Origin: Callipepla californica brunnescens
Taxonomy: Eukaryota; Chordata; Aves; Galliformes; Odontophoridae
Assembly: GCA_023055505.1 (NCBI GenBank)
Contig: JALIRH010000076.1
Span: 2,058,001 to 2,122,000 of the forward strand
Reading direction: 5' to 3'
DNA: 64,000 nucleotides
The position numbers and the translations under genes were made by a program. This document shows positions 22,857-33,286 of the stretch, in pieces. Below the pieces are notes generated by a model that was not told the origin of the DNA, did not search any database, and saw only the letters and a list, made by a program, of their open reading frames with translations. The stretch's first letter is position 1; the number at the start of each line of letters is the position of its first letter.

Positions 22857-23051
22857 GTTGCTGAAAACTTTGTTCCTCCCTTGTTGGGTGCCGCTCTCAT
22901 TGACTACCAGAGAAATGTTCCAGCTGCTAGAGAGCCTGCAGTACTGGGTGCTGTGGCTGTGGCTGTAAAGAAGCTGGGTGGGCACATCGCTGCTGAAATA
23001 CCTCAGATCTTTGATGCTGTTTTTGAGTGCACGTTAAATATGATCAAGAAG
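22857..23051 (+). pseudogene. XPO1: XPO1-like exon D (last present)
   Basis: 195 nt between a TGATGTAG acceptor and a GTATTC donor. It encodes VAENFVPPLL... IDYQRNVPAAREP... IPQIFDAVFECTLNMI, again exportin-1. Exons A-D together are 585 nt, or 195 open codons with consistent phases and near-canonical splice sites, so this is a genomic (intron-bearing) duplicate and not a processed copy. It covers only a mid-to-C-terminal part (very roughly residues 630-800 of about 1,071). No later exon is seen before telomere-like DNA begins at 23,808, so it should be a gene fragment. Confidence 0.92.
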
Positions 23052-23807
23052 GTATTCCTATGTAAATTTTGGATAACGGAAAAAAAAAGAAAAGGGATTT
23101 TTATATTCAGGATATTGCAAGAAAGGGGGCAGGGCGTGTTATGCTATGTAGTTTACATAGCATTATTCTGTTGGGTGGAAATGAAGGTGAGGTTGATGAG
23201 CTGTGGCTGTCTGGGTGAATGTCTTGATCTCACTGACTTAATTTCTTGATCCAGTTCTGGAATTAAATTCGGAGTTGTTTTTCTGTTCCAGGACCTTGGG
23301 ATGTCGTGGTCCTGGAAGCTGAAGTCTACTTGAAGTATATTCATACGTCCTTTGAGTAGAAGTATTGATTAGTTCTTGAAGTATTTCTTTCCTGATTTCC
23401 GTAGCTGCTAGAGTTTCTGTGTTACGGTTTACAGCAGGTACTTGCACAATAGATGGGTGCCGTTTTGCAGCAGTGTGAATCAGAAAGTGTATCCCTGTAG
23501 TGGCTGGGTGCTTAACCGCTGAGGCCGTCTGTCCTGTGCCTGTGGAGCAAGTGGTAATTAATGTTGTGCACTGACCAAATGTGGTTCACCCTGCTGACAC
23601 TGTGTAAGTCCAGCAAATGGTCTTCTCAATCTATGGTGGTGAAAGTATGGGGAAAAATGTTGCTGGGAATCTGGGAACTGCATGCTTTGTTTTGTTTTTA
23701 GATTTCCTTAAAGCTGAGATCTCCATGGTAAGCCAGATTTTCTCTCCCAGATTTTCACAGTGAAAAGGCTGTATGGATTCAGGCCTTTTCTGCGACTGGT
23801 TAGGGTT
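23052..23807 (+). other. Intron remnant after XPO1-like exon D
   Basis: AT-rich unique sequence beginning with a GTATTC donor, as expected for the following XPO1 intron. I find no further exon in it. Short open frames on both strands show no recognisable content. It grades into TTAGGG-like repeats near 23,808. Confidence 0.5.
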
Positions 23808-25170
23808 AGGGTTTAGGCTAGGGTTAGGGTCAGCTTCAGGGTCAGGGTTAGGGCAAGGGTTAGGTTTTGGTGTAGATTTCGGTTTAGGGTAAGGGTTAGG
23901 GATAATTTGAGTGTTAGCGTCAGGGACAGAAGTAGGTGAAGTGTTCATGTTAGGAGTAGCATTAGGGTTAAGTTTAGGGTTAGACTTAGGATTGGATTTG
24001 TATGTAGGGTTAGGGGTAGGGTTAGTTTGAGTGTCAGGGTGAGGTAAGGGGTAGGCCTCGGGTTTGGCTTTGTGTTAAGTAAAGGTTTAGGAATAGTTGT
24101 AGGGTTAGTGTTTGGATTAGGATTTGGTTTAATATTAGGAACATGTTTTGGGATAGATTTAGGTGAGGGTTGTGGTGATCTGATGCTTTTGGTTAGGTTT
24201 AGGGTTGGGCTTCCACTTGGGTTTTGTGGTAGGGTCTGAGTTTGGGTTAGGGTTAGGGTAGAGTTAGAATTAGGATTTGGGAAATGCTTCGAGTTCTGTT
24301 TAGGGTAAGGATTAGTGTTAGATTTAGGGTTTGAGTTAGGGTTAGGATTATGGTTAGGACTAGGGTTCTGTTAGGTTTTGGGTTAGGGTTATGGGTAAGT
24401 TTGTTTTAGTACTAGGGTAAGGTTATGTTTAGGGTTAGGGTTACGATTAGGGAAAGATTTAGTGATACAGTGTTAGGGTAAGTTTAGGTTATGGAATAGG
24501 GTTAGGTGTAAGATTGGGTTTAGTAATAGGGTTAGGTTTAGATTCTGGGTTAGGGTTAGAGATAGGGAAAGGGTTTGGGATTGTTTTAGGTTTTGGATTA
24601 GGTTTAGGATTAGGGTTAGGGAAAAAGTTTTTCTCAGTTTTATGATTGTGTTTAGAGCTAGGATTAGGTTGAGTGTTCATGTTAGCATTAGGGGAAGTTT
24701 TAGGTTTAGGTTTAGGTTTAGGATGCGATCTGTGTTTAGGGTTAGGGGCAGGGTCAGTTTGAGTGTAAGGGTCAGATTAGGGTTAGGCCTCTGGTTAGGG
24801 TTAAGGTTAGGAATAGGATTAGGTTTCAGGTTAGTGTTAGGGTTAGGCCTGGGATTGGTGTTAGGGTTAGGTTAAGGTAAGTCTTGTGGTTAGGGTTAGG
24901 TGTAGGAAAAGGGTTTTGGGGATAGGGATAGTGTATAGGTAAGGGTTAGAATTCGATTTAGGATTAGGCTTAGGGATAGGGTTTGTTTGAGTTCTAAGGT
25001 TAGATACAGCATTAGAACTAGGTTGAGTGTCAGTGTTAGGATTAGGGTTTGGGTTACTGTTGAGGATAGGAATAGGGATAGGTTTAGGGTTATGCTTAGG
25101 GTTCAGGCTAGGTACAGGGTTCGGGTTAGGTTTAAGGTGAGTGTTAGGCTTAGGGTAAGGATTGTGGTAA
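23808..25170 (+). repeat. Degenerate telomere-like block, TTAGGG on plus strand
   Basis: TTAGGG/TTTAGG/GTTAGGTTT-type degenerate hexamers. Local phrases such as GGGTAGAGTTAGAATTAGG (about 24,257-24,275) and ATCTGATGCT also occur in the G-strand half of the 5.2-kb unit (about 30,909-30,990), so this block is a diverged relative of that half rather than a random interstitial telomere. Arg/Leu/Gly-rich open frames here are artefacts of the 6-bp unit. Confidence 0.9.
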
Positions 25171-25174
25171 AAAT

Positions 25175-25710
25175 GAGTTCTCTACTTGTTAATCAAACCG
25201 ACTCGAGACAGATGTGTCCGTGTTTTTCAGCGTGTTTTTTTTTCTGAGAACTATGTAGTTTGTAGAAGTCTCAAAAGAGATATATCGATGTTTTGTCTAA
25301 AAACTGTAGTTTGTGCAAGTTGGAGCCACAGCGCTTAGTTCTAACACCTGGACAATGAACAACAGATAGCAGTGACCTTTGGAGAAACTGCAAAAGAAAA
25401 AGAAGTGAAAATCTCCTCTTGAGCGCGCGTGATCGGAGCTGAGGAAAACTATGGCCTTCATCATCTCGATCGCCAGGAGGCAGAGAACGACCCCCAGATA
25501 ACAGCCAGCGCAGCCCAGGAAGAGAAAGATAAGACATGAATGCAGAGATAAGGGACAATGAAAAGAGGGGTTGGGGGGCCCTGTTGAGCACCTCTGGTGC
25601 AGAGGAGACTCCCAGCCGCCCAGCGCTGTTCCGCTCATTTCTTGCTTGCTCAATAAATTCCTTACTGTTGGCAACAGTTGGTGCGTATCGTTCTCTTCAC
25701 ACCTCTAACA
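25175..25710 (+). mobile_element. 5' LTR of a tRNA-His primed ERV
   Basis: A unique sequence ends CTCTAACA at 25,710, immediately before a primer site. It has AATAAA at 25,652-25,657. The left boundary is uncertain: TGAGTTCTC at about 25,175 or TGAGAACTATG at about 25,243 are both possible starts. It is plus-strand and followed by gag-like sequence. Confidence 0.75.
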
Positions 25711-25713
25711 ATT

Positions 25714-25731
25714 TGGTGCCGTGACTCGGAT
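25714..25731 (+). other. Retroviral primer binding site, tRNA-His type
   Basis: TGGTGCCGTGACTCGGAT follows the LTR end by three bases and is complementary to the 3' end of histidine tRNA. It marks this as a different ERV family from the lysine-primed element at 15-19 kb. Confidence 0.85.
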
Positions 25732-25808
25732 CCAGGCGACTCTGCTGTGGAATTCCCACTCCAGGGGAGCACCCCGTCTTCGGACGGCCCCTGGGCTGGG
25801 GAACTTCT

Positions 25809-27270
25809 GTGCAGAGACCTGTAGCTCCGAACTCTAGGTACAGCTCGCAGGTAAAGCTACCGGACATACCACTAGAAAGTCCCCTAGGTTTAATGTTAAA
25901 ACATTGGGGTGATTCTCCCTCTAGACGAGGAAAGAGTGAGGTGAAGATGGTACATGACTGTATGGAGGTATGGGGAGGAAAGCAGAGAAGGGCAGATCAG
26001 CTGTTCTGGCCAGTATTTGGGTCCTTTGAGGACCGGATCTGCCAGGCTCTAAACGCTTATGCAAATGAAAAACAGCCTTTGAATCTGGAAGATGGTGAGT
26101 ATGCAAATGATGTGTAGAATCTGATATTGGAACCTTTCTGTTCCCCCTAATTAAAAAAAGGAATACAACAGAGGAGGACATTATACACTATCCCCCCGCC
26201 TTACGCTCCCCCCGAACAGAATCCAGCGGCTCCGCCGGAGCAAGCTGAATCTGACTTGGGAGATGAACCTGAATGTGAACCCCTAGACTTCCCTAGGAGA
26301 AGGATCACTAGAAGGCAAGCTAGGCAGGAGAGGGGTCAAGGAGGAAACGTTCTCCCTTTAAGAGAAATACCTGTAGCTACTGGAGGATCAAAGCCAGGAG
26401 CTGGCTATGTTTCAGTTCCCTTCAACTCAGGAGATACATAAGGGAATTTCAGAAGGAGATGGGGAATTTGCTGGAGGATCCTTGAGAGGTCTCCGAGAGG
26501 CTAGATCAATCTTCAGGTCCCAACCATTAAACTTGGGATGAAACACAGGCAATTTTGGGCATACTATTTAGAGCAGAAGAAAGGGATATGATCAGGAGGG
26601 CAGGTACGTGAATCTGGGATCAGCAACACCCGTCTGGCCCAGGAGCAGATCTAAAGTGACCCTTACAGCGGCCCAATTGGGATAATCAGAGCCAGGAACA
26701 TGGTACTCACATGGCAGATTTGCGAGTTCTTATTATTCAAGGGATTAGAGAATCTGTCCCTCGGGGACAGAATATCAATAAGGCAAATAAGGCAAGCAAC
26801 GGAAAAAAGATGAAACTCCTACTGGGTGGTTAGAGAGACTATGCAGAAATGTACAGTTCTATTCAGGATTAGATCCTGCTACCCCGTGGGGCGAGCTCTC
26901 CTGAAAACGCGGTTTGAAGCTAGGTCCTGGACAGATATTGGAAGGAAACTAGAGAAGCTGGAGGACTGGCAGGAGAGAGGATTAGATGAATTGCTGAGAG
27001 AGGCTCAGAAAGTATACGTTAAGGAGAGAGGAGGAGACTCAGAAGAGGCAAGCTGGAAGTCTGATAGCCGCGGTAAGAGAAGGACAGAAGGGGGCGTTCC
27101 AGGCAAGGAGAAGAGGGAATATTCCTCGGGCAGAAAATGCGCTTCAACCCAAGCAGAACAGACCCAGAGATATGAGGACAGTTGAATGCTTCTACTGTCA
27201 GAAAAAGGGACACATGAAGAAAGACTGTAGAAAGAGAATCTGGGACGAGCAAATGTTTCAGGAGGACTGA
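25809..27270 (+). pseudogene. Degenerate ERV gag (gamma/class I-like)
   Basis: Broken gag. A first frame (25,809-26,117) contains SPLGLMLKHW, a matrix-like motif. A capsid-like stretch (26,690-27,010) reads VLIIQGIRESVPRGQN and later WLERLC. A nucleocapsid CCHC knuckle of form C-x2-C-x4-H-x4-C lies at 27,187-27,228. Several stops and frame changes interrupt it. The single knuckle and the matrix motif favour a gamma-type (class I) Gag. Confidence 0.7.
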
Positions 27271-27763
27271 GGGGGTCAGGGACTCTATGTGCTGGTGACC
27301 TGGGAAAGAAACAAGCCCTTGATAAAATTGAAATTGGGTTCTCAGCGTCAGGAAATGGAATTTTTGGTAGAGTCTGGGGCAGAAAGATCGACTGTTCAAT
27401 ATTTACCTCGAGGATGTTCTTTATCCTCGGAAGAGCTACAAGTAATTGGAACAAAAGGGGAACCTTTTATGGTACCTGTTGTAAAGCAGGTAGAAATAGA
27501 ATCACCTAGCACCTATGGAACTGAGTCTTTTTTATTGGTACCTGAAGCAGAATAGAATTTGCTAGGGAGAGATTGAATTGTGGAGTTAGGAATACATTTG
27601 GAAGTAAAAGATAGAGAATTAACTGTTCAGCAACGTACTCTAACGATAGAAGATGAGGCTAGAATTAACCCAGAAGTTTGGTAGAGTCCAGAATCAGTAG
27701 GGAAGTTAGACATAGAACACTTTGAAGTGATTCTAAAGGACCCAGGCATTCCAATTAGGGTGA
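27271..27763 (+). pseudogene. ERV protease remnant, active site altered, truncated
   Basis: A protease-like frame (27,289-27,555) has the flap/core arrangement of a retropepsin, but the active-site motif reads VESGA at 27,367-27,381: the catalytic Asp position is Glu. A stop at about 27,553 and another near 27,682 follow. Sequence resembling the start of pol continues to 27,763, where the element ends abruptly at AAGGCCT and joins telomere-like DNA. No RT, integrase, env or 3' LTR follows in this family. Confidence 0.7.
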
Positions 27764-30700
27764 AAGGCCTAACCTTTCTCTCACCCTAACAATCAAAGAA
27801 AACCTATTCCTAAACCTAATCCTAAATCTAGTCCTAACCCTAACCCTCACCCTTAATCTAACCCCAACCCCCACCCAGAAGCTAACACTTAGCATTGTAC
27901 AATACCTAAACGTACCCCTAATCCTTATCACTAAACCTAAAAGGAACCTGAAACATAGTGCTAAATCCGAACCCTAACCCTGAAGACTAACGCTAACAAT
28001 GAACCAATTCCTATACCTTTTCCTTCCTCCAAATTGATTCCTAGCACTAACCCTAACCCTACATTAACCCTATCCTAACCCTAACCCTAACCCTAGCCCT
28101 AAACTACATTAACCCTAACCCTAACCCTAACCCTAACCCTAGCCCTAACCTAACTCTAACCCTAACCCTAACCCTAAACCTAATGCTAACCCTTACCCTA
28201 CCCTAACCCTAACCCTACCATACCCTAACCCTAACCTACCCTAACACTAACCCTAACCCTAACCCTAAACCTAAACCTAACCCTAACCCTAACCCTAATT
28301 CCTAACCCTTACCTTAACCGTATCACAATCCCTATCCTAATTCTTACCCTAATGCTAACCCTTACCCTACCCTAACCCTAACCCTACCATACCCTAACCC
28401 TAACCTACCCTAACACTAACCCTAACACTAACCCTAAACCTAAACCTAAACCTAACCCTAACCCTAACCCTAATTCCTAACCCTTACCTTAACCGTATCA
28501 CAATCCCTATCCTAATTCTTACCCTAACCCTAACCCTTACCTAACCCTAACCCTAAACCTAACCCTAACTCTAACCTTAACCCTAACCCTAACCCTAACC
28601 TAACCCTAACCCTAATCCTAACCCTAACCCTAACTCTAATTCCTAACCCTTACCTTAACTGTATCACAATCCCTATCCTAATTCTTACCTTAACCCTAAC
28701 CCTTACCTAACCCTAACCCTAACCCTAACCCTAACTCTCACCTTAACCCTAACCCTAACCCTAACCTAACCCTAACCCTAACCCTAACCCTAACCGTAAC
28801 CCTAACCCTAACCCTAACCCTAACCCTAACCCTAACCCTAACCCTAACCCTAACCCTAACCTCAACCCTAACCCTAACTCTAACCTTAACCCTAAACCTA
28901 ACAATAAATTTAACCCTAACCCTAACACTAACCCTAACCCTAATTTTACCCTAACCCTAAGCATACCCTAACCCTAACCCTAACCCTAACCCTAACCCCA
29001 ACCCTAACCTAACCCTAACCCTAACCCTAACCCTAACCCTAACCCTACCCTAACCCTAACCCTAACCCTCTCCCTAACAATAAATTTAACCTTAACCGTA
29101 ACCCTAACCCTAACCCTAACAATAAATTTAACCTTAACCCTAAACCTAACCCTAACCCTAACCCTAACCCTAACCCTAACCCTAACCCTACCCTAACCCT
29201 AACCCTTACCCTAACCCTAACCCTAACCCTTACCCTTAGCCTAACCCTAACCCTAACCCTAACCCTACCCTAACCCTAACCCTAACCCTACCCCTAACCC
29301 TACTTTACCCTAACCCTTATCCTAACACTAACTCTAACTTTATTCCTTACCCTAACACTAATCCAATCCCGAACCCTAACCCTAATCCTAGCCCTAACTC
29401 TAACTTTATTCGTAACCCTACCCCTAATCCAAACAATAACCCTTACCCTAATCAAACCCTATCCCTATTCCTAACCCTTACCCTAACCGTATCACAATCC
29501 CTATCCTAACTCTTACCATAACCCAAACCCTAACCTAACCCTAACCCTAACCCTATCCCTAACCCTTACCCAAACCCTAACCCTACCCTAACCTTAACTC
29601 TACCCTAACCGTATCCCTACCCTAACCCTAACCCTAATCCTAGCCCTTACTCTAACTTTATTCCTAACCCTACCCCTGATCCAAACACTAACCCTAACCT
29701 TAATGTAACCCTAACCCTATTCCTAACCCTTACCCTAACTGTATCCCATTCCCTATCCTAACTCTTACCATAACCCTAACCCTGATGCTAATGCTAACCC
29801 TAACCCTGAATCTAACCCTTACCCTAACCCTATCCCTTACCCAGAAGCTAACACTTAGCGTTGTACAATACCTAACCGTACCCTAACCCTATCCCTAAAC
29901 CTAAAAGGAACCCAAACTCTAACCCTAAATCTGTCCCTGAGCCTAACCTTCAACCTTACCCTAACCTTAACCCTAACCCTGTTCCATTCTCTAAACATAT
30001 CTGTAAGCATTACCTTCATCCTAACTCGAACTCTACCCTAACCCTATCCCTTTGACCCCAACACAAAACCCAGATTGAGCCTGACCCTAACCTAGGTAGC
30101 ATAAAGTGTATGTAGGGTGAATTTGAGTTTTAGGGTCAAAGTTAAATTGTTAGTTTTAGGGTTAGGGTGAAGGATTGCTTTAGTTCTAGTATTAGGGTGT
30201 TTGGGGTTAGGGTTAGGGTAAGGATTTTGGAGTGGATTAGGTTTAGGGTCAGGTTTGGGGGAGTTTTGGGGTTAGGGTTAGATTTAGGATTAGGGTTAGC
30301 AAAAAAGGTGTTTTAGTTTTAGTTTAGGTTAGTGCTAGGATTAGGTTGAGTGTTCTTGTGAAGTTTAGGTTTAGGGTTAGGTTTAGGTTTAGATTGAGGT
30401 TTAGGGTAAGGAGTAGGGTTAATTTGACTTTTAGGGTCAGAGTAGAGTTAAGTCGTGTTAGGGTTAAGGTTAAGAACAGGATTCAGATTCCAATTAGGTT
30501 TTGGGTTCCTACTAGGGATAGGCCTCAAATTAGTGTTAAGGTTAGGGTTAGGGTTAGGTATAGGGAAAGGGTTAGTGTTAAGGCCAGGGCAAGTGTATGG
30601 TTTAGGGTAAAGATTGGATTTAGGGTTAGGTTTAGATGTAGGTTTGGTTTGATCGTTAGGGTGTGAGAAGGCACCGGCCTTGGATTTCATTTGGAGATTG

Positions 30701-31777
30701 GGTAAGGTTTAGGAATAGGAATAACATTGGTGTTTAAAAGATGATTAGTGTTAGTATTAGGGATAGGGTTACGGTTAGAGTTTAGTTAGGGTTGTTAGTT
30801 TTAGAGTGAGGGATAGGGGTATGGTTTGGTCTAGTACTTGGGTTAGGGTTTGGGATAGTCCTAGCATTAGTGTTAGGGTTAGGGTTCCGTTAGGGTTGTG
30901 GTAATCTGATGCTAGGTGTCGGGATTAGGGTTGTGCTTAAATGTGGGTTTGGTTTGAGGGTCAGAGTTAGGGTTAGGGTAGAGTTAGAATTAGGGTAAGA
31001 GTTAGGATTAGGTTTAGGATTAGGATAAAGATTAGGTTAGGATTAGTGTTGGCTTTAGGGTTGTGTCTGGGAGAAGGGTTAGTGTTAGGGATAGACTTAG
31101 GGTAAGAGTAAGTGTTAGGAATAGGCATAGGTTTTGGGAAAGTTTCAGAGTTTGGACTGGATTTATGATTAGGGTTAGGGACAAAGATTTTTTGAGATTT
31201 GTGATTAGATTTAGGGAGAAAAGTAGGCTGACTTGTGGTGTTAGCAGTAGGTTTAGGTTTAGGTTTAGGTTTAGGATTCCATTTGTATTTATTGATCGAG
31301 GTTGGGTTAGTTGGAGTGTAAAGGTCAGAGTAGGGTTAGGCCTTGGGATAGGGTTAAGGTTTGGAATAGGATTAGGATTCAAATGATGTTACGGGTTGGT
31401 GTTAGGGTTAGGGAAAGGTTAGGATCAGGGTTGAGGTCAGGGTTAGGTATAGGAAAAGGGTTAGTGTTAGGGCTAGGGCAATTGGAAGGGTTAGGCTTAG
31501 GCTTAGATATTAGGGTTAGGTTTAGGCGGAGGTTTGGTTCGAGTGTCAGGGTGAGAGAAGGGGTAGGCCTGGGGTTTGGTTTTGGGTTACATCATACAAA
31601 TCATCCCATACGTTAGCTGGGGTGGGAGGTGCAAGGAACAGCCAGCAAAGTGCTGAGTTCATTCCAATCAGAGGACCTGAAGATCGGGTAGCTACTATCA
31701 AACCGTTTGTGTTGCCAATTCCGATGATATTTATGGGGCCCTGATGTTATGGTTCAGTGGGGAGTCACTATCAAGTC
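27764..31777. repeat. Telomere-like unit P, copy 1
   Basis: First copy of segment P. It has a CCCTAA-strand half (27,764 to about 30,090, with the longest pure hexamer runs near 28,790-28,860), a switch point at about 30,095 (ACCTAGGTAGCATAAAGTG), a TTAGGG-strand half (about 30,110-31,589), then a 188-bp ERV protease fragment (31,590-31,777). Copy 1 is about 340 bp longer than copies 2 and 3 through extra hexamer-rich DNA at about 28,250-28,700. It starts directly at the truncated tRNA-His ERV. Confidence 0.9.
31590..31777 (+). pseudogene. ERV protease C-terminal fragment, copy 1
   Basis: It encodes SAEFIPIRGPEDRVATIKPF and then LPIPMIF, with a frame break just after. The same fragment occurs at 36,770-36,957 and at 41,943-42,130, where it continues into a long class II ERV. 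Here it stops at TCAAGTC and telomere-like DNA follows, so its right end marks the tandem-duplication breakpoint. Confidence 0.75.
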
Positions 31778-33286
31778 CAAACCCAATCCAAACCCCAAAC
31801 CTACTCCTATTCCTAAACCTTATCTTAACCCTAAACCAAACCCAAACCCAAGGCCCTCCCCTTCTCTCAGCCTAACACTCAAACTAACCTAAACCCGAAA
31901 CTAACCCTACATTTATCCTAATCTTATCCATATTCTAAGGCCTAACCCTACTCTGACCAGAAAGCTCATGTTGTCTAAAATCTACCCCTTACCTAAAACC
32001 TAAATCGACAAAAAAACCTAACCCGAAACCTCAACCTAACTCTTCTCCTAACTAGAACACCAGCACTTCACCTTACCCTAACTGGAAACCTAGGACTAAA
32101 TCCTTACCTTGTCCAGAACCCTATTCCTAACCCAAACCAGAATTCTAACCTCTACCCTAACCAAAACCCTTCCCCTAAACCTAAACCTAATGCTACCCTC
32201 AACCGAACCCTAGCCCTAAATCCTACCCTAAAACCAACACCACGTTTAAGCTCAAACCTCAAGCCTCAAAGAAAGCATCAGATTACCGCAGATCTCACCT
32301 AACACTAACCCCAATCCAATCCCTACTACTAACCCCAAACCCAATCCAAACACCAAAACTATTCCTATTCCTAAACCTAACACTAAGCCAGAACCAAACC
32401 CAAGGCCTACCCCTTCTCTCAGCCTGACACTCAAACTAACCTAGACCTGAACGCAACGCTAAATCAAATACTAAAACTCACCCTTAGCCAAGGCCCTTTT
32501 AGGACCCTTCCCTGGTCCTAAAACTAAAGAGAACCCTTCATCTACATCCCTAACCCTTACCCTAAACCTAAATCTACACCAAAACCTAACCCTAACCCTA
32601 ACATGTCTTCTAACTGTAAAACTAACGCTTCACCTAACCCGAACTAAAACCCCAGGACTAAACCTTACCTAACACCTAGCTATATTCCTAACCCTATCCT
32701 GAAACCTAACGTTAACCCTAACCCTAAAAACAACTTGGAACCAAACCCTAACCCTAACCTAACCCTTATCAGAACCCTAAATCTAATCCTAACCGTTACC
32801 TCAATTGAACTCCAATTCTTCCTGAAATCTAAATGGGACCTTAAAACCAACCCCAGATTGAAGCCCAACCCTAAACCTAACACAAAGCATTAGATTACCA
32901 CAGCCATCACCTAACTCTAACCCCAGCCTTAACGCTAATACTATCCCAAACACTATTCCAATTCCTAAACCCAACACAAACCCAAAAACACAAAGCCTAC
33001 AATTCTCACAGCCTAACACTGAAAGGAAACCTAAATCTTACCCTAACTCTAAAACTAATCCAAAGCATGACCACAATTTAAACTCTAAATCTACCTTCAA
33101 ACTAAAGCTGACCCTAACACCAACCTCAAGTAAAAGCCCAACCCTAAGCCTAACACAAAGCATTAGATTACCACAACGCTCACCTAACTTCTAACCCCCA
33201 CCCTAACACTAATACTAAAGCAATCAGATTCCAAATACTAACCCAATTCCTATTCTGAAACCCAAAACTATTCCAAAAACAAACCC
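31778..33286. repeat. Telomere-like unit Q, copy 1
   Basis: 1,509 bp of degenerate CCCTAA-strand repeat (many AAACCCAATCC and CCTAAACC variants). It recurs at 36,958-38,466 with the same length and only a few differences, and its last part recurs at 50,637-51,160. Q passes directly into P in copies 2, 3 and 4, so the native order is Q-P. Confidence 0.9.

Noticed and set aside
20375..23051. A processed XPO1 pseudogene
   Set aside because: The introns are present with splice signals, so it came from genomic DNA rather than a spliced RNA.
28700..29300. A true chromosome-end telomere
   Set aside because: Pure CCCTAA runs are short and interrupted, are embedded between other sequences on both sides, and recur inside a 5.2-kb unit, so they are interstitial.
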